DNA of 64,000 nucleotides from Hymenopus coronatus (taxonomy: Eukaryota; Arthropoda; Insecta; Mantodea; Hymenopodidae): contig CM060884.1 in assembly GCA_030762935.1 (NCBI GenBank), forward strand, positions 70,681,696 to 70,745,695, given 5' to 3'. Of this stretch, positions 60,875-63,515 are shown piece by piece. Under the pieces are notes generated by a model, which saw only the letters and a program-made list of their open reading frames with translations, searched no databases and was not told the origin of the DNA. The position numbers were made by a program, and so were the translations under genes. The first letter of the stretch is position 1; every line of letters starts with the position of its first letter.

Positions 60875-62020
60875 TTTTCCAAAAATGCTTTTTCTTTTGG
60901 ATTCAGGGGGATCCAGAACATCTATTTCCGGTGAACTCTCGGTATAGAATTTTTGGGTGTAATACAATACCTTCTCTATACTCTATGTACATAGTACATG
61001 TAGAGAATGTAAAACTCTTACCTTTGTGTTTGAAAACGTGAGCATCTTCTTCTACAAATTCCGTTGAAGGTGTTCCAGTTGTTGATAGATGCTGTGAAGT
61101 GCTCGATTCCTCTTCCTCTTCAGCTTCCATTGGTGATGCAGAAAGCAAATCATCATCCGCATCAACTAGTTTGGTGACATTTGGAGTTTTAGTTGTGATG
61201 CTTTCTGGTGTTGTAGTATTTCTAATATATAATGCTATGGTACTGTTGGAATCTGATGTGATATGTATTGGGGGAAGATTTGTGGTAATCTCAGGACCAG
61301 GGGTTGTGTTTTCGGGGTACATATCAGTCGTAGTAGCATTCTCTGTGTTTCCTAGAGTTGCAGTTTCTTCAGAATATACTATAGTGCTGTTTAAACCCGG
61401 TATAACAGAATGATAGTCTTCTGTTGGTGATTCCACAGTACTTGTGTTCAAATGTTCAGTTACGCCGACAGACTCTTTTTCTAGATTACTGAGTTTTGTA
61501 ATTCTGTTGGTGGAATTTTCCATGATATAGTCGATCTCTGGGAGGAAAGTGGATGATATAGTTGTGGTTGTAGCGTTACTTTTCGATGAATCAGCCTCCG
61601 ATGAGTTATGAGGAATGTTATTTTGAATAGATGTTGTTTCTGAAGTGGTAACTTCTGTAATGGTACTGTTTTCATCCGTAGCCAGAATTGTACTGTCAGC
61701 GATGCATTCAGTACTATCTGTTGACTTCTTCGAGGGGGTTTCTGTTAAAGACTCTTCCTTACTGGGTGTTTGAGTGGTAAACATTTCTGAAATCAATGTA
61801 GTGATGTCTCCAGCTATATTCGAGAATGTCGAAACTTGATCAGTAGTGGTAATCGTGTTGGACTCTGTGGTGCTGGTGATGTCTTCGGATGATGTGGTGG
61901 TGGCAGTGGAGTCGTTTGATTGAGATAAGTTTGCCAGATGTCCTCCTGCTATCAGAGGTGCCAACACCTGGACCATTGATACTCTGTTTTCCTGCATGCT
62001 GCTTTGTGTGGTGGATACTG
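23276..62020 (-). CDS. Receptor-type protein tyrosine phosphatase with mucin-like ectodomain, 12 exons, 5' partial
   Basis: Coding blocks are 62020-61022, 59696-59574, 55702-55513, 54426-54249, 47427-47371, 46439-46314, 43840-43673, 41095-40856, 35205-35068, 30961-30833, 29697-29380 and 23329-23276. Intron phases run 1,1,2,0,0,0,0,0,0,0,0; every junction has GT/AG and the joined frame stays open for 906 residues to a TAA. Numbering from the first window residue: mucin-like ectodomain 1-374, juxtamembrane module about 375-516, transmembrane helix about 535-560, linker 561-635, single PTP domain about 636-900. The PTP domain shows [48 protein letters not shown] and [12 protein letters not shown]. 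Catalytic Cys835 and Arg841 are present; the WPD Asp is Ala803. Receptor PTPs remove phosphate from tyrosines at the plasma membrane; with WPA this one is probably weak or substrate-trapping (inference). It resembles insect mucin-type receptor PTPs, but I cannot name the orthologue. The start and signal peptide lie upstream of the window. Confidence 0.9.
23371..24200 (+). mobile_element. HINE-like element, first of a tandem pair
   Basis: It begins CTGACTTTCTCTACATCTCT, ~40 bp from the terminal PTP exon's acceptor, and ends GTGTAGAGAAAGTA. Confidence 0.8.
24205..24858 (+). mobile_element. HINE-like element, second of the tandem pair
   Basis: It starts TCTGATGTGTTCCATTCACA 4 bp after the previous copy's end, same direction. 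The hairpin is replaced by the next, inverted copy. Confidence 0.78.
24863..25296 (-). mobile_element. HINE-like 3' half
   Basis: Hairpin with a diverged loop (CTAGCCCATATTTACAATAT), a TGTGTGTGTGTC tract, then core blocks to the ACAATGTACATCTCG region. Confidence 0.7.
25300..25530 (+). mobile_element. Two consecutive HINE-like 3' ends
   Basis: 25300-25409 ends CTATCTAGAGAAAGTA; 25410-25530 repeats the final block and ends GTGGTACAGAAAGTA. Both have different hairpin loops from the reference, so they may be separate subfamilies. Confidence 0.65.
25676..26477 (+). mobile_element. HINE-like element, nearly full length
   Basis: It begins TTTACCTTTTCTCTAAATCT without the first ~20 bp and carries a (CA)11 tract at 26325-26348. 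Ends ACTAGAGAAAGTA. Confidence 0.75.
26697..26935 (+). mobile_element. tRNA-derived SINE, type C, full length
   Basis: GCCCGCCTGGGTAATGTGGT, B-box-like ATTTCGAATCTCGCTTAGG, central GGGGTTTTCCCTTATCC and 3' tail CGTCCGATATGACCAACCAG then GGTTAAAGGACGTTAAACTA. It is the reference copy for the type C fragments elsewhere. Confidence 0.8.
27163..27225 (+). repeat. 5S-rRNA-like segment (SINE3 head or 5S pseudogene)
   Basis: TGTTAAGCAGCATCGAGCGT, GGTCACCACTTGGGTGGGTG and ACCGCCCAAGTGACCG match the internal promoter half of eukaryotic 5S rRNA (TTAAGCAGC.TCGGGC...ACTTGGATGGGTGACCGC). Only this half is present, so it is not a working 5S gene. A 5S-derived SINE or retro-pseudogene is most likely. Confidence 0.65.
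27226..27560. other. Unassigned sequence
   Basis: It contains two small perfect stems (AACCGCTTTTAGCGGTT near 27336; CCCAGGTAAACCTGGG at 27378) but no gene I can support. Confidence 0.35.
27561..28205. repeat. CT-rich minisatellite with 50-bp and 30-bp units
   Basis: Six 50-bp units start at 27621, 27671, 27721, 27771, 27821 and 27871 (each CTCTCTGTATGTCTCTCTAT...). From 27901 the array changes to 30-bp units (CCCTCTGTCTCTATCTTTAT...) at 27901, 27931, 27961 and 27991. Both are flanked by simple TCTC sequence. The Leu/Ser/Tyr-rich frames it contains are translation artefacts. Confidence 0.9.
28259..28308. repeat. (ATT)n microsatellite
   Basis: About 15 uninterrupted TTA/ATT units. It forms the A-rich tail of the minus-strand type C SINE that follows. 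Confidence 0.9.
28305..28450 (-). mobile_element. SINE type C, truncated by a HINE-like insertion
   Basis: The tail and body (TAACGTCCTTTAACCTGATT, GGATAAGGGAAAACCCCG) are present. The tRNA-like head is missing because a HINE-like element begins at 28451. Confidence 0.75.
28451..29302 (+). mobile_element. HINE-like element, full length
   Basis: Both ends are intact (TCTGATGTGTTCCATTCACA to GTGTGGAGAAAGTA). It lies 78 bp below the catalytic PTP exon, so its inverse complement forms the start of that intron. Confidence 0.85.
29380..29697 (-). CDS. PTP gene exon: WPA loop, catalytic loop and Q loop
   Basis: The exon is 318 nt (106 codons), phase 0 to phase 0, acceptor AACTTTGCAG, donor GTGAGT. 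It contains [13 protein letters not shown], where general-acid Asp of WPD is Ala (codon GCC). The PTP loop is [12 protein letters not shown], with the Cys nucleophile and P-loop Arg kept but Ala-to-Pro and Ile-to-Thr changes inside the C-x5-[13 protein letters not shown] follows, with the Q-loop Gln kept. The region is much more GC-rich than its surroundings, as expected for a constrained exon in AT-rich repeats. Family knowledge: loss of the WPD Asp strongly lowers turnover while substrate binding can persist. Confidence 0.95.
29787..29865 (+). mobile_element. HINE-like 5' fragment
   Basis: TCCGATTGTTCCTTTCATAC, GACTTTCTCTCTG and the first ~30 bp of the core only. Confidence 0.55.
29935..30232 (-). 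mobile_element. tRNA-derived SINE, type D
   Basis: The minus strand begins GGCTGGGTTCGATCCCCAGT (B box) and continues through a GC-rich body with GAGCTACTTGATAGACAAGT and a G/C run, ending CCAAGGATCTCCGTGAGC. A body fragment also occurs at 9164-9245. GC content is far above the surroundings. Confidence 0.65.
30233..30832. other. Intron sequence, nothing recognised
   Basis: AT-rich PTP intron between the catalytic exon and the KC..Y.P exon, apparently single-copy. Confidence 0.5.
30833..30961 (-). CDS. PTP gene exon: KC..Y.P block and following strands
   Basis: The exon is 129 nt (43 codons), phase 0 to phase 0, acceptor GTTTCAG, donor GTATAT. It begins [12 protein letters not shown], the equivalent of the KC.QYWP motif with Trp replaced by Leu, then [17 protein letters not shown] and IISTLQLK, the strands leading to the WPD loop. 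It was recognised by its exact fit between the neighbouring exons, as it is too short for a long reading frame. Confidence 0.92.
31169..31569 (+). mobile_element. HINE-like 5' half
   Basis: TCGGATGTATTCGATTCAAT to the CATTCAAAAAAGAGACTTTC region; it meets an inverted copy at 31570, so the 3' ends of both are lost. Confidence 0.65.
31570..32331 (-). mobile_element. HINE-like element lacking its hairpin
   Basis: It begins at GATACCGAGATTTTACCGG with a long (GT)14 tract at about 31650-31684 and ends with the 5' palindrome (GTGAATGGAGCACATCAGA). Confidence 0.75.
32444..33298 (-). mobile_element. HINE-like element, full length
   Basis: TACCTTCTCTACACGTACTA hairpin start, TGTGTGTATGTGTC tract, 5' palindrome GTGAATGGAACACGTCAGA at the end. 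Confidence 0.82.
33299..34232. other. Intron sequence with one exon-like plus-strand frame
   Basis: Single-copy-looking DNA between two repeats. The only item of note is the TTTCAG...GTATGT-bounded frame at 33487-33642. Confidence 0.4.
33487..33642 (+). CDS. Candidate antisense exon, 52 codons, unknown product
   Basis: After TTTCAG the frame [20 protein letters not shown] continues for 52 stop-free codons, includes [14 protein letters not shown], and ends exactly at AAG|GTATGT, phase 0 to phase 0. Composition is typical of coding sequence (Trp, Cys, charged residues). It lies antisense in a PTP intron. Without partner exons found it may be a nested-gene exon, a captured exon or chance. No family recognised. 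Confidence 0.25.
34233..34825. mobile_element. Mariner-type foldback element 2
   Basis: The left end TACAAGGGCAATCCAGAAAG and the right end, inverted, share about 150 bp of inverted similarity (e.g. TCAACACAAAAC/TATTTCTCAA blocks). The middle retains CCAGTATGCACGACAAATAC, matching the transposase N-terminal region seen in copy 3. Confidence 0.65.
35068..35205 (-). CDS. PTP gene exon: phosphatase core strands
   Basis: The exon is 138 nt (46 codons), phase 0 to phase 0, acceptor TATACAG and donor GTAAGT. It reads [17 protein letters not shown] followed by MIWEQ and [12 protein letters not shown], matching the canonical YIATQGPL...DFWRMVWEQ...MLT.L.E.G blocks of classical PTP domains. One deviation is QGP to QAP. 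The exon is directly continued by KCADYLP in the next exon. Confidence 0.95.
35206..35932. other. Intron sequence with a SINE fragment
   Basis: 35490-35600 matches the body of the type B SINE (TTTTTCGGGCGTAAATAACC, TTAGCATGGCTTCC); the rest is unassigned. Confidence 0.5.
35933..36564. mobile_element. 632-bp AT-rich TIR element
   Basis: The left end GTGGCATTAATTCTGGACAC and the right end (inverse) GTGACATTAATTCTGGACAC extend to ~36 bp of inverted repeat. The interior is AT-rich and partly self-complementary. Related copies: 39078-39322 (truncated) and 51961-54232 (split by nested insertions). No coding capacity. Confidence 0.72.
36565..36944. other. Intron sequence, nothing recognised
   Basis: AT-rich, with a T run at 36822-36838. 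Confidence 0.4.
36945..37240 (-). mobile_element. tRNA-derived SINE, type B, full length
   Basis: Minus strand: GTCGCCCTCCGTGGTGAAAT, B box GCGGGTTCAAGCCCG, then TTTTTTCGGGCGTAAAAATC and the 3' block CGCCCAATATAGAATGGGAC. The head can form a near-complete tRNA cloverleaf. Confidence 0.8.
37241..37691. other. Intron sequence, nothing recognised
   Basis: Contains overlapping short frames on both strands without motifs or splice logic. Confidence 0.4.
37692..38738 (-). mobile_element. HINE-like element split by a SINE
   Basis: The hairpin remnant and CA/TG region run 37692-37847; the rest resumes at 38099 with GTGTATGTGTGTGGACAAC. The SINE entered the TG microsatellite. An (A)26 run at 38405-38430 interrupts the core. 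Confidence 0.7.
37848..38098 (+). mobile_element. tRNA-derived SINE, type B, nested in a HINE-like element
   Basis: Head TCCTCCGTGGTCTAGCGGTA, B box CCGGTTCAAAACC, body TTTTTCGGGCGTAAAAATCC. GTGTATG-type sequence flanks both sides, consistent with insertion in the TG repeat. Confidence 0.75.
38845..38935 (-). mobile_element. tRNA-like SINE head
   Basis: The minus strand reads GTGGTAACCTCTGAGACCCC then GGGTTCAAATCCCGTGGACC, a clear B box. No long body could be traced. Confidence 0.5.
39078..39322. mobile_element. Truncated copy of the 632-bp TIR element
   Basis: TAGTGAAATACATTCTGGAC and TTTTGTTTAATTAACTTTCA match the left end of 35933-36564. The right half is replaced by a HINE-like copy. 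Confidence 0.6.
39323..40199 (+). mobile_element. HINE-like element, full length
   Basis: TCTGATGTGTTCCATTCACA start, CACACACACAC tract near 40048, hairpin end GTATAGAGTAAGTA. Confidence 0.85.
40385..40622 (-). mobile_element. tRNA-derived SINE, type C
   Basis: Tail AACGTCCTTTAACCTGGTTT first, then CGGGTAACTCACCCTAAGCG, the inverted B box GAGATTCGAACTC, and head end CTACCCAGGCGGGC. Confidence 0.78.
40856..41095 (-). CDS. PTP gene exon: start of phosphatase domain
   Basis: The exon is 240 nt (80 codons), phase 0 to phase 0 (acceptor AATTGCAG, donor GTAAGT). It carries the N-terminal PTP helices (EEFSKIP), then [12 protein letters not shown], the counterpart of the KNRY phosphotyrosine-recognition loop with its Tyr kept. 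HYINANFVR, the counterpart of the conserved YINAN strand, follows. A mariner copy begins about 25 nt upstream of this acceptor, so the branch point may lie inside or against the transposon. Confidence 0.94.
41121..42372 (-). pseudogene. Mariner transposon with broken transposase
   Basis: TIR-like ends (CAGAAGTGCCCGACCT left; AGGTCGGGTACTTATG right) flanked by TA. Minus-strand translation begins [20 protein letters not shown] and continues through the helix-turn-helix ([20 protein letters not shown]). After frame breaks it shows QDNAPVQTS, with the second catalytic Asp, and [19 protein letters not shown], with the third (mariner DD34D pattern). Several frameshifts and stops remove function. 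The length, about 1.25 kb, is that of a complete mariner. It sits in the PTP intron immediately before the exon at 41095. Confidence 0.85.
42385..42515 (+). mobile_element. HINE-like 3' end fragment
   Basis: CCGACGAAATCTCGACTTGG to a hairpin with an unusual loop (GCTATACACATTGTATATAC) ending GGTAAAGAAAGTA. Confidence 0.6.
42516..43047. other. Intron sequence, nothing recognised
   Basis: AT-rich and apparently single-copy. Confidence 0.4.
43048..43610. mobile_element. Two HINE-like fragments, tail to tail
   Basis: 43048-43214 is a minus 3' end with a CGCGCGCGTGTGTGTGTG tract. 43215-43610 is a plus core to a decayed 3' end (CATACATTTGCGGTGAAATC). Confidence 0.6.
43673..43840 (-). CDS. PTP gene exon: cytoplasmic stop-transfer and linker
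   Basis: The exon is 168 nt (56 codons), phase 0 to phase 0, with acceptor TTTATTGCAG and donor GTGAGT. It opens with [15 protein letters not shown], the positively charged flank of the membrane helix. A linker with several Ser, Tyr and Arg-rich motifs (RRKGG, RASKRS) follows, which could be phosphorylation or 14-3-3-type sites (inference). It ends NAGFDDP just before the PTP domain N-terminal region. Confidence 0.92.
43869..44722 (+). mobile_element. HINE-like element, near full length
   Basis: It begins TTCACATTACTTTCTCTACA (outer ~10 bp lost), 28 bp upstream of the linker exon's acceptor on the minus strand. An A run at 44146-44166 interrupts the core; it ends GTGTAGAGAAAATA. Confidence 0.8.
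44897..45375 (-). repeat. Tandem pair of ~235-bp repeats carrying a conserved 36-codon start
   Basis: Copies at 44897-45131 and 45142-45375 are nearly identical. Each minus strand has CAATGGCGGATGAACATGG or close, with a frame starting MN(V/M)[14 protein letters not shown] that continues to [12 protein letters not shown] consensus donor AGTAAGTC follows in the second copy and the altered AATAAGTC in the first. The plus-strand copy at 19431-19645 is the third. Confidence 0.6.
45380..46313. other. Intron sequence, extremely AT-rich, with (TA)n
   Basis: A (TA)n run lies at about 45815-45852, followed by 300 bp of TTATTTA-type low-complexity DNA. Nothing coding is visible. Confidence 0.6.
46314..46439 (-). 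CDS. PTP gene exon: transmembrane segment
   Basis: The exon is 126 nt, phase 0 to phase 0, with acceptor TTTGTCCAG and donor GTAAGT. It begins with an acidic extracellular stretch ([11 protein letters not shown]), then a Gly-Gly-Trp, then about 24 uninterrupted hydrophobic residues ([20 protein letters not shown] and beyond). The next exon starts with the basic stop-transfer ILRKRQKK, which fixes a single-pass type I topology with the phosphatase domain in the cytoplasm. Confidence 0.92.
46577..47262 (+). mobile_element. HINE-like element lacking its hairpin
   Basis: TCTGATGTGTTCCATTCACA start, core blocks, then truncated after ACACAGGGACACACAGTACT. Confidence 0.78.
47371..47427 (-). CDS. 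PTP gene exon: 19-residue acidic juxtamembrane exon
   Basis: This small exon is phase 0 to phase 0, with donor GTAAGA and acceptor TTCTTAAG. It encodes [19 protein letters not shown], which joins smoothly to VERVEVMPL in the next exon. The acceptor is the weakest in the gene: the upstream tract is poor and the AG follows an AA. A CAG eight bases upstream would read another frame (FLRAWC...) that does not fit either neighbour, so I chose the AAG acceptor. Being phase-neutral, the exon could be optional. Transcript data would settle this. Confidence 0.68.
47428..47954. other. Intron sequence with a 70-codon frame
   Basis: A plus-strand frame at 47675-47887 ([17 protein letters not shown]...) is open but has no recognisable motif, Kozak logic or splice borders. 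I do not call it a gene. Confidence 0.3.
47955..48113 (-). mobile_element. SINE type C with internal deletion
   Basis: Tail TAACGTCTATTAACCTGATT, body to TTAAAGTTACTCG, then a jump to TGACCTGTTGAATGTGACGC and head end CTACCCAGGCGGGC; about 75 bp of the body is missing. Confidence 0.7.
48114..48610. other. GC-rich intronic segment
   Basis: Markedly richer in G+C and CpG than its surroundings (e.g. CGGCGGTGGCGCCCTC). Short frames exist on both strands; none shows a domain. It could be a regulatory element, an unrecognised alternative exon or promoter, or an old inserted sequence. Confidence 0.35.
48615..49013 (+). mobile_element. HINE-like 3' half
   Basis: It begins at the GTGTTTTAATGAGATCTACA block and ends with an intact hairpin and GTGTAGAGAAAGTA; a CACACACACACA tract precedes it. 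Confidence 0.7.
49312..49940. mobile_element. Mariner-type foldback element 3 with TA target duplication
   Basis: Ends CGAGGGCAATCCGGAAAGTA and (inverted) CGAGGGTCATCCAGAAAGCA are each flanked by TA. Inverted similarity continues inward through ACTCTATTTCTCAACGTAA and the CACGTGG.ACC..TTTTTCAATG region. A minus-strand remnant ([20 protein letters not shown]) inside is not catalytic. Confidence 0.72.
50030..50765 (+). mobile_element. Crypton-like element copy 3 with 43-bp array
   Basis: Homologous to 17150-17700. A coding remnant ([17 protein letters not shown]) is followed by a 5-unit array of the 43-bp repeat at 50458-50672 (unit GAGCAACGAGTGAATTTTGT then TTACTTTATCCCACCCGTTA). It ends CTATTATAAATATCTGTAGG. 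Confidence 0.7.
50458..50672. repeat. 43-bp tandem repeat, five units
   Basis: Five nearly identical 43-bp units; the same unit occurs once or twice in the other two copies of the host element (17550-17592; 9850-9955). Array length therefore changes within the element. Confidence 0.88.
50770..51955 (+). pseudogene. Decayed DDE transposase with DUF4817-like N-terminus
   Basis: The start [20 protein letters not shown], followed after frame breaks by sequence matching [14 protein letters not shown].., [13 protein letters not shown], is the N-terminal helix-turn-helix (DUF4817 type) of a common arthropod transposase. Further on [15 protein letters not shown] and a WIGRRG..W block mark the catalytic half. 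It has many stops and frameshifts. Total length, about 1.2 kb, suggests a complete but dead element. Confidence 0.65.
52617..52990. mobile_element. Inverted SINE pair, type F, with type A tail
   Basis: The minus strand at 52617-52700 reads ATGGTAGCTCAGTGGTAGAG with a tRNA-like arm. 52860-52935 is an inverted partial repeat of it (CACACAAGCGAGTCAATTGA, CTATGCCGGCATGTTGCCAT). 52945-52990 is a type A tail (CAGTAAAAGCGGGCGTTAAA). Confidence 0.55.
52992..53859 (+). mobile_element. HINE-like element, full length
   Basis: TCTGATGTGTTCCTTTCACA start, ACACACACACACAC tract at about 53698, hairpin end GTGTAGAGAAAGTA. It is placed between two SINEs. Confidence 0.85.
53864..53990 (+). mobile_element. tRNA-derived SINE, type F
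   Basis: A box GGTAGCTCAGTGGCAGAGC, B box GGTTCAAATCCCGGC, near-full tRNA-like head, then a body TTTTTCAGTCTGACTCTACC. The acceptor stem does not pair fully, so it is not a tRNA gene. Confidence 0.7.
54249..54426 (-). CDS. PTP gene exon: juxtamembrane ectodomain module, second half
   Basis: The exon is 178 nt, phase 2 in and phase 0 out (acceptor TTTCTCAG, donor GTGAGT). Only one of the three frames is open, and it is the one predicted by the previous exon's phase 2. It encodes a segment with two strand-like stretches ([11 protein letters not shown] and [12 protein letters not shown]) and two Cys, giving four Cys over the two-exon module and so potentially two disulfides. It ends QLSGFV. Remnants of a HINE-like 3' end lie about 60 bp upstream of the acceptor. 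Confidence 0.85.
54485..54545 (+). mobile_element. HINE-like 3' end remnant
   Basis: AATACAATACCTTTTCTATC to GTGCTAGAAAAGTA; the next copy starts at 54547. Confidence 0.55.
54547..55399 (+). mobile_element. HINE-like element, full length
   Basis: TCTGATTTGTTCCATTCACA start; ACACACACACAGACACAC tract; end CTAATAGAGAAAGTA. Confidence 0.83.
55513..55702 (-). CDS. PTP gene exon: juxtamembrane ectodomain module, first half
   Basis: The exon is 190 nt, phase 1 in and phase 2 out (donor GTAAGT). It encodes a Ser-rich start, the segment [16 protein letters not shown], then an alternating hydrophobic strand-like stretch [10 protein letters not shown] followed by a helix-like stretch with two Cys (one in SWEVFCSM, one in KFKECT). 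With the next exon this gives strand-helix-strand-strand order, as in SEA-like membrane-proximal domains. That fold assignment is inference from pattern only. An in-frame TAA directly after the donor confirms that splicing is needed here. Confidence 0.85.
55920..56335 (+). pseudogene. DDE transposase C-terminal fragment
   Basis: Translation gives [13 protein letters not shown] (catalytic Asp within QQDGA.CH), then [14 protein letters not shown] (third catalytic region) and [20 protein letters not shown], with a stop after DNRVLQ and remnants beyond. This is the C-terminal half of the same arthropod transposase family as 50770-51955; the N-terminus is missing. Confidence 0.75.
56480..57277 (+). 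mobile_element. HINE-like element, near full length
   Basis: Eroded 5' end (AAACTCTCTCTCTATATCTC) and complete 3' end GTACGTGTACAGAAGTA followed by an A run. Confidence 0.78.
57493..58139 (-). pseudogene. Mariner-like element with inverted duplication of its 3' end
   Basis: Minus-strand translation contains [20 protein letters not shown] (second catalytic Asp) and [15 protein letters not shown] (third region, with the usual second Asp of SDYHLF replaced by Asn). The C-terminus reads [10 protein letters not shown]. The right arm (about 57945-58139) is an inverted copy of the left arm, repeating the C-terminal coding end on the plus strand ([20 protein letters not shown]). Outer ends CGAGGACCG/CGAGGGCCG are followed by a shared CAACCTCCGATAGGCTATAA. 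The N-terminal half of the transposase is missing. Confidence 0.78.
58140..58548. other. Intron sequence, nothing recognised
   Basis: Apparently single-copy DNA between two mobile elements. Confidence 0.4.
58549..59353 (+). mobile_element. HINE-like element, near full length
   Basis: Starts CATGACTTTCTCTACATCTT; 3' hairpin diverged (CACGGTTACATTGTACATAC). The CA tract is reduced to CACAAACACATACC. Confidence 0.75.
59574..59696 (-). CDS. PTP gene exon: short Ser/Thr-rich stalk exon
   Basis: This exon is 123 nt, phase 1 to phase 1, with acceptor TTTCAG and donor GTAAAT. The residues between its split codons begin [18 protein letters not shown] and are rich in Thr, Ser and Asp, continuing the stalk of the large upstream exon. 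It was found by eye because it is too short to stand out as a reading frame. Its symmetric phase makes it a candidate alternative cassette. No motif gives it a separate function. Confidence 0.85.
59760..59948 (+). mobile_element. HINE-like 3' fragment
   Basis: TTGTTTTTGAGCTATGCTCA to a decayed hairpin ending CTTGTAGAGAAAGATA. Confidence 0.6.
60024..61011 (+). mobile_element. HINE-like element with a 151-bp internal insert and long CA tract
   Basis: CTGATGTGTTCCTCTACATC start, intact 3' end CATGTAGAGAATGTA. Between TTTGGTAT (60645) and TTAAAGGTCTTTT (60797) lies a GC-rich insert absent from all other copies. (CA)21 at 60831-60872 is the longest of the family here. The element ends 10 nt into the intron below the mucin exon. 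Confidence 0.8.
60831..60872. repeat. (CA)21 microsatellite within a HINE-like element
   Basis: Uninterrupted CA repeat at the family's fixed microsatellite position. Confidence 0.95.
61022..62020 (-). CDS. PTP gene exon (first in window): Ser/Thr-rich mucin-like ectodomain
   Basis: This 999-nt exon is preceded by a pyrimidine-rich tract ending TTTCAG and followed by GTAAGAG. Both borders are phase 1, so it can be skipped without changing frame. It encodes about 333 residues that are overwhelmingly Ser, Thr, Glu, Asp and Asn, with about a dozen N-x-S/T sequons spread along its length. A mixed acidic patch (DADDD, then EAEEEEES) lies near its C-terminal end. No Cys-rich or immunoglobulin/fibronectin module is visible, so it should form an extended, heavily O- and N-glycosylated stalk outside the cell. 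The donor lies only about 10 nt from the end of a HINE-like element (60024-61011). A longer stop-free reading continues to about 62108, but its residues above 62020 are intronic. Confidence 0.88.
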
Positions 62021-62092
62021 CTGAAACAAAAAAAGGAGTAATGTTAATTCGGTGCTTGTTTTGTGTTAATGAATAAGATTTAGGATTTAAGC

Positions 62093-62197
62093 TACGAGGG
62101 ACGTTCAATATGTTCTTAGTAAAAGATAGAAAAACAAATTATTTTTGGTAGCTTTTTTCAATATAATCTCCTTTTAGCTTGATTTCAAGCGTTTCTT
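62093..62197. mobile_element. Mariner-like end fragment
   Basis: CTACGAGGGACGTTCAATAT resembles a mariner terminus. The sequence continues after the nested SINE (62500-62567, CGTTTCTTCAACTGTTTTAA), and GGGGGCTAAATATGGTGAAT at 62885 matches the transposase region near 41385, so one old mariner was split by two SINEs. Confidence 0.5.
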
Positions 62198-62499
62198 GTC
62201 GTCCTCCGTGGTGTAATGGTTACCATGCTGACTTCATATACCCAAGGTCGCGGGTTCAAACCCGGTGGAGGACAATGGATTTTTTCGGGTGCAAAAATTC
62301 TTAGCATGGCTTCCTTCTGAAGGGAAGTAAAGCTGTTGGTCCCGTGTCGTAGATTTACGGCATGTAAAAGAACCTCAAGCCTGATAGAGAGGCCTCTGAG
62401 CAAAATTAACTGGTCTTTCACGCCCAATATAGAATGGGACGCTGAGAACTACAATAGTTAAAGAGCGTCCATAAATAACACGCCATTTACACTTTCGCC
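62198..62499 (+). mobile_element. tRNA-derived SINE, type B, full length with 10-bp target duplication
   Basis: AGCGTTTCTT at 62188-62197 is repeated exactly at 62500-62509. The head GTCCTCCGTGGTGTAATGGT...GCGGGTTCAAACCCGGTGGA...GGAC forms an almost complete cloverleaf. The body and 3' end match 36945-37240. It is the cleanest SINE in the window. Confidence 0.88.
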
Positions 62500-62564
62500 A
62501 GCGTTTCTTCAACTGTTTTAAGCCTTCTAAAATGTAGCATTTCGGAAGGTCCTTAAATACGCAT

Positions 62565-62840
62565 TTTACTGCCTCTGTGGTCGAGTGATCAGTGAGATAA
62601 CTTTTCACCCAGGTTCGATTCCCGGATGGGGCGGGGAACTTTTCTTAACCAGAGCTATTCTCTATCCCCCACAGGGTTTGGAAGTATACATGTGGGAGTG
62701 AATGTGCGTGTGTTTAATTATATAAAATGATAAATCTAATGACAATAACCTATTGTGATCAGATCAGTTGTTTCACGAGTCAAAGCCCCCGATGTGACCA
62801 TAGAAATTAAAGGGGGCTATACAAATGAAACATTGCAAAA
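62565..62840 (+). mobile_element. tRNA-derived SINE, type G
   Basis: CTGCCTCTGTGGTCGAGTGA (A box), CCAGGTTCGATTCCCGG (B box), a body with CCCCCACAGGGTTTGG, and an A-rich tail (62836-62880). Confidence 0.7.
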
Positions 62841-62949
62841 AAAAAAAAATATATTAATAAATAAAAAAATAAAATAAAAAATCACTGGGGGCTAAATATG
62901 GTGAATACGGTGGATGCTGGAGTAATTCGAATCTTAATTCGGCCGCGCC

Positions 62950-63515
62950 AAATTGAGATAAACAATAGTAGAAATAGTCTTAGTACTTTCTCCCTTATAA
63001 GTAGAAGGGGAAATAATGGAATACACTAGGCTAAAACGATAGTCAAATCTTTTAAAAACTGGTTGTCATGTGGTTTATATCCGGTTTTTTTTTTTTTTTT
63101 TTTTTTTTTGCCTCTCGTTGACACATTCCCCAATGAGATAAGTATTTTAAAAATGAACCAATAACAAGAAACATTTCCAAAATGTATATGACATTTGTTG
63201 AACTCTACATTTATTGTGCAGTAAGTTTTTGTATATCTCTTACGGTTTGCTAGTTATATAGAAGTCATCCAGAATGAAAGGTCTTCAGAGGCTATTGCCA
63301 GAAAATTCAAACTTTACATTCTTTTTGTCATGTAAATATATTTTATATATGGTAATATAATCAGAATCGTTAATCATTTTGAGTAAATTAAAATGTTTGC
63401 AAAATTTTCCAGGTAAAGAGTAATTGAGGATGGGGAGAATTTCTTGAAAATCTTCATGTCACATTCTTGAAGGATACTAAATTTAAATATCAAGTTTGGT
63501 ATTTTACCGGCTTTT
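62950..63515 (+). mobile_element. HINE-like element lacking both ends
   Basis: Core blocks from ATTGAGATAAACAATAGTAG to GTATTTTACCGGC; a T run at 63088-63109 interrupts it. It meets the next copy tail to tail. Confidence 0.7.

Noticed and set aside
61099..61413. 104-codon plus-strand frame
   Set aside because: It is antisense to the mucin-like PTP exon; its Ser/Val-rich content is the complement of Thr/Asn-rich codons.
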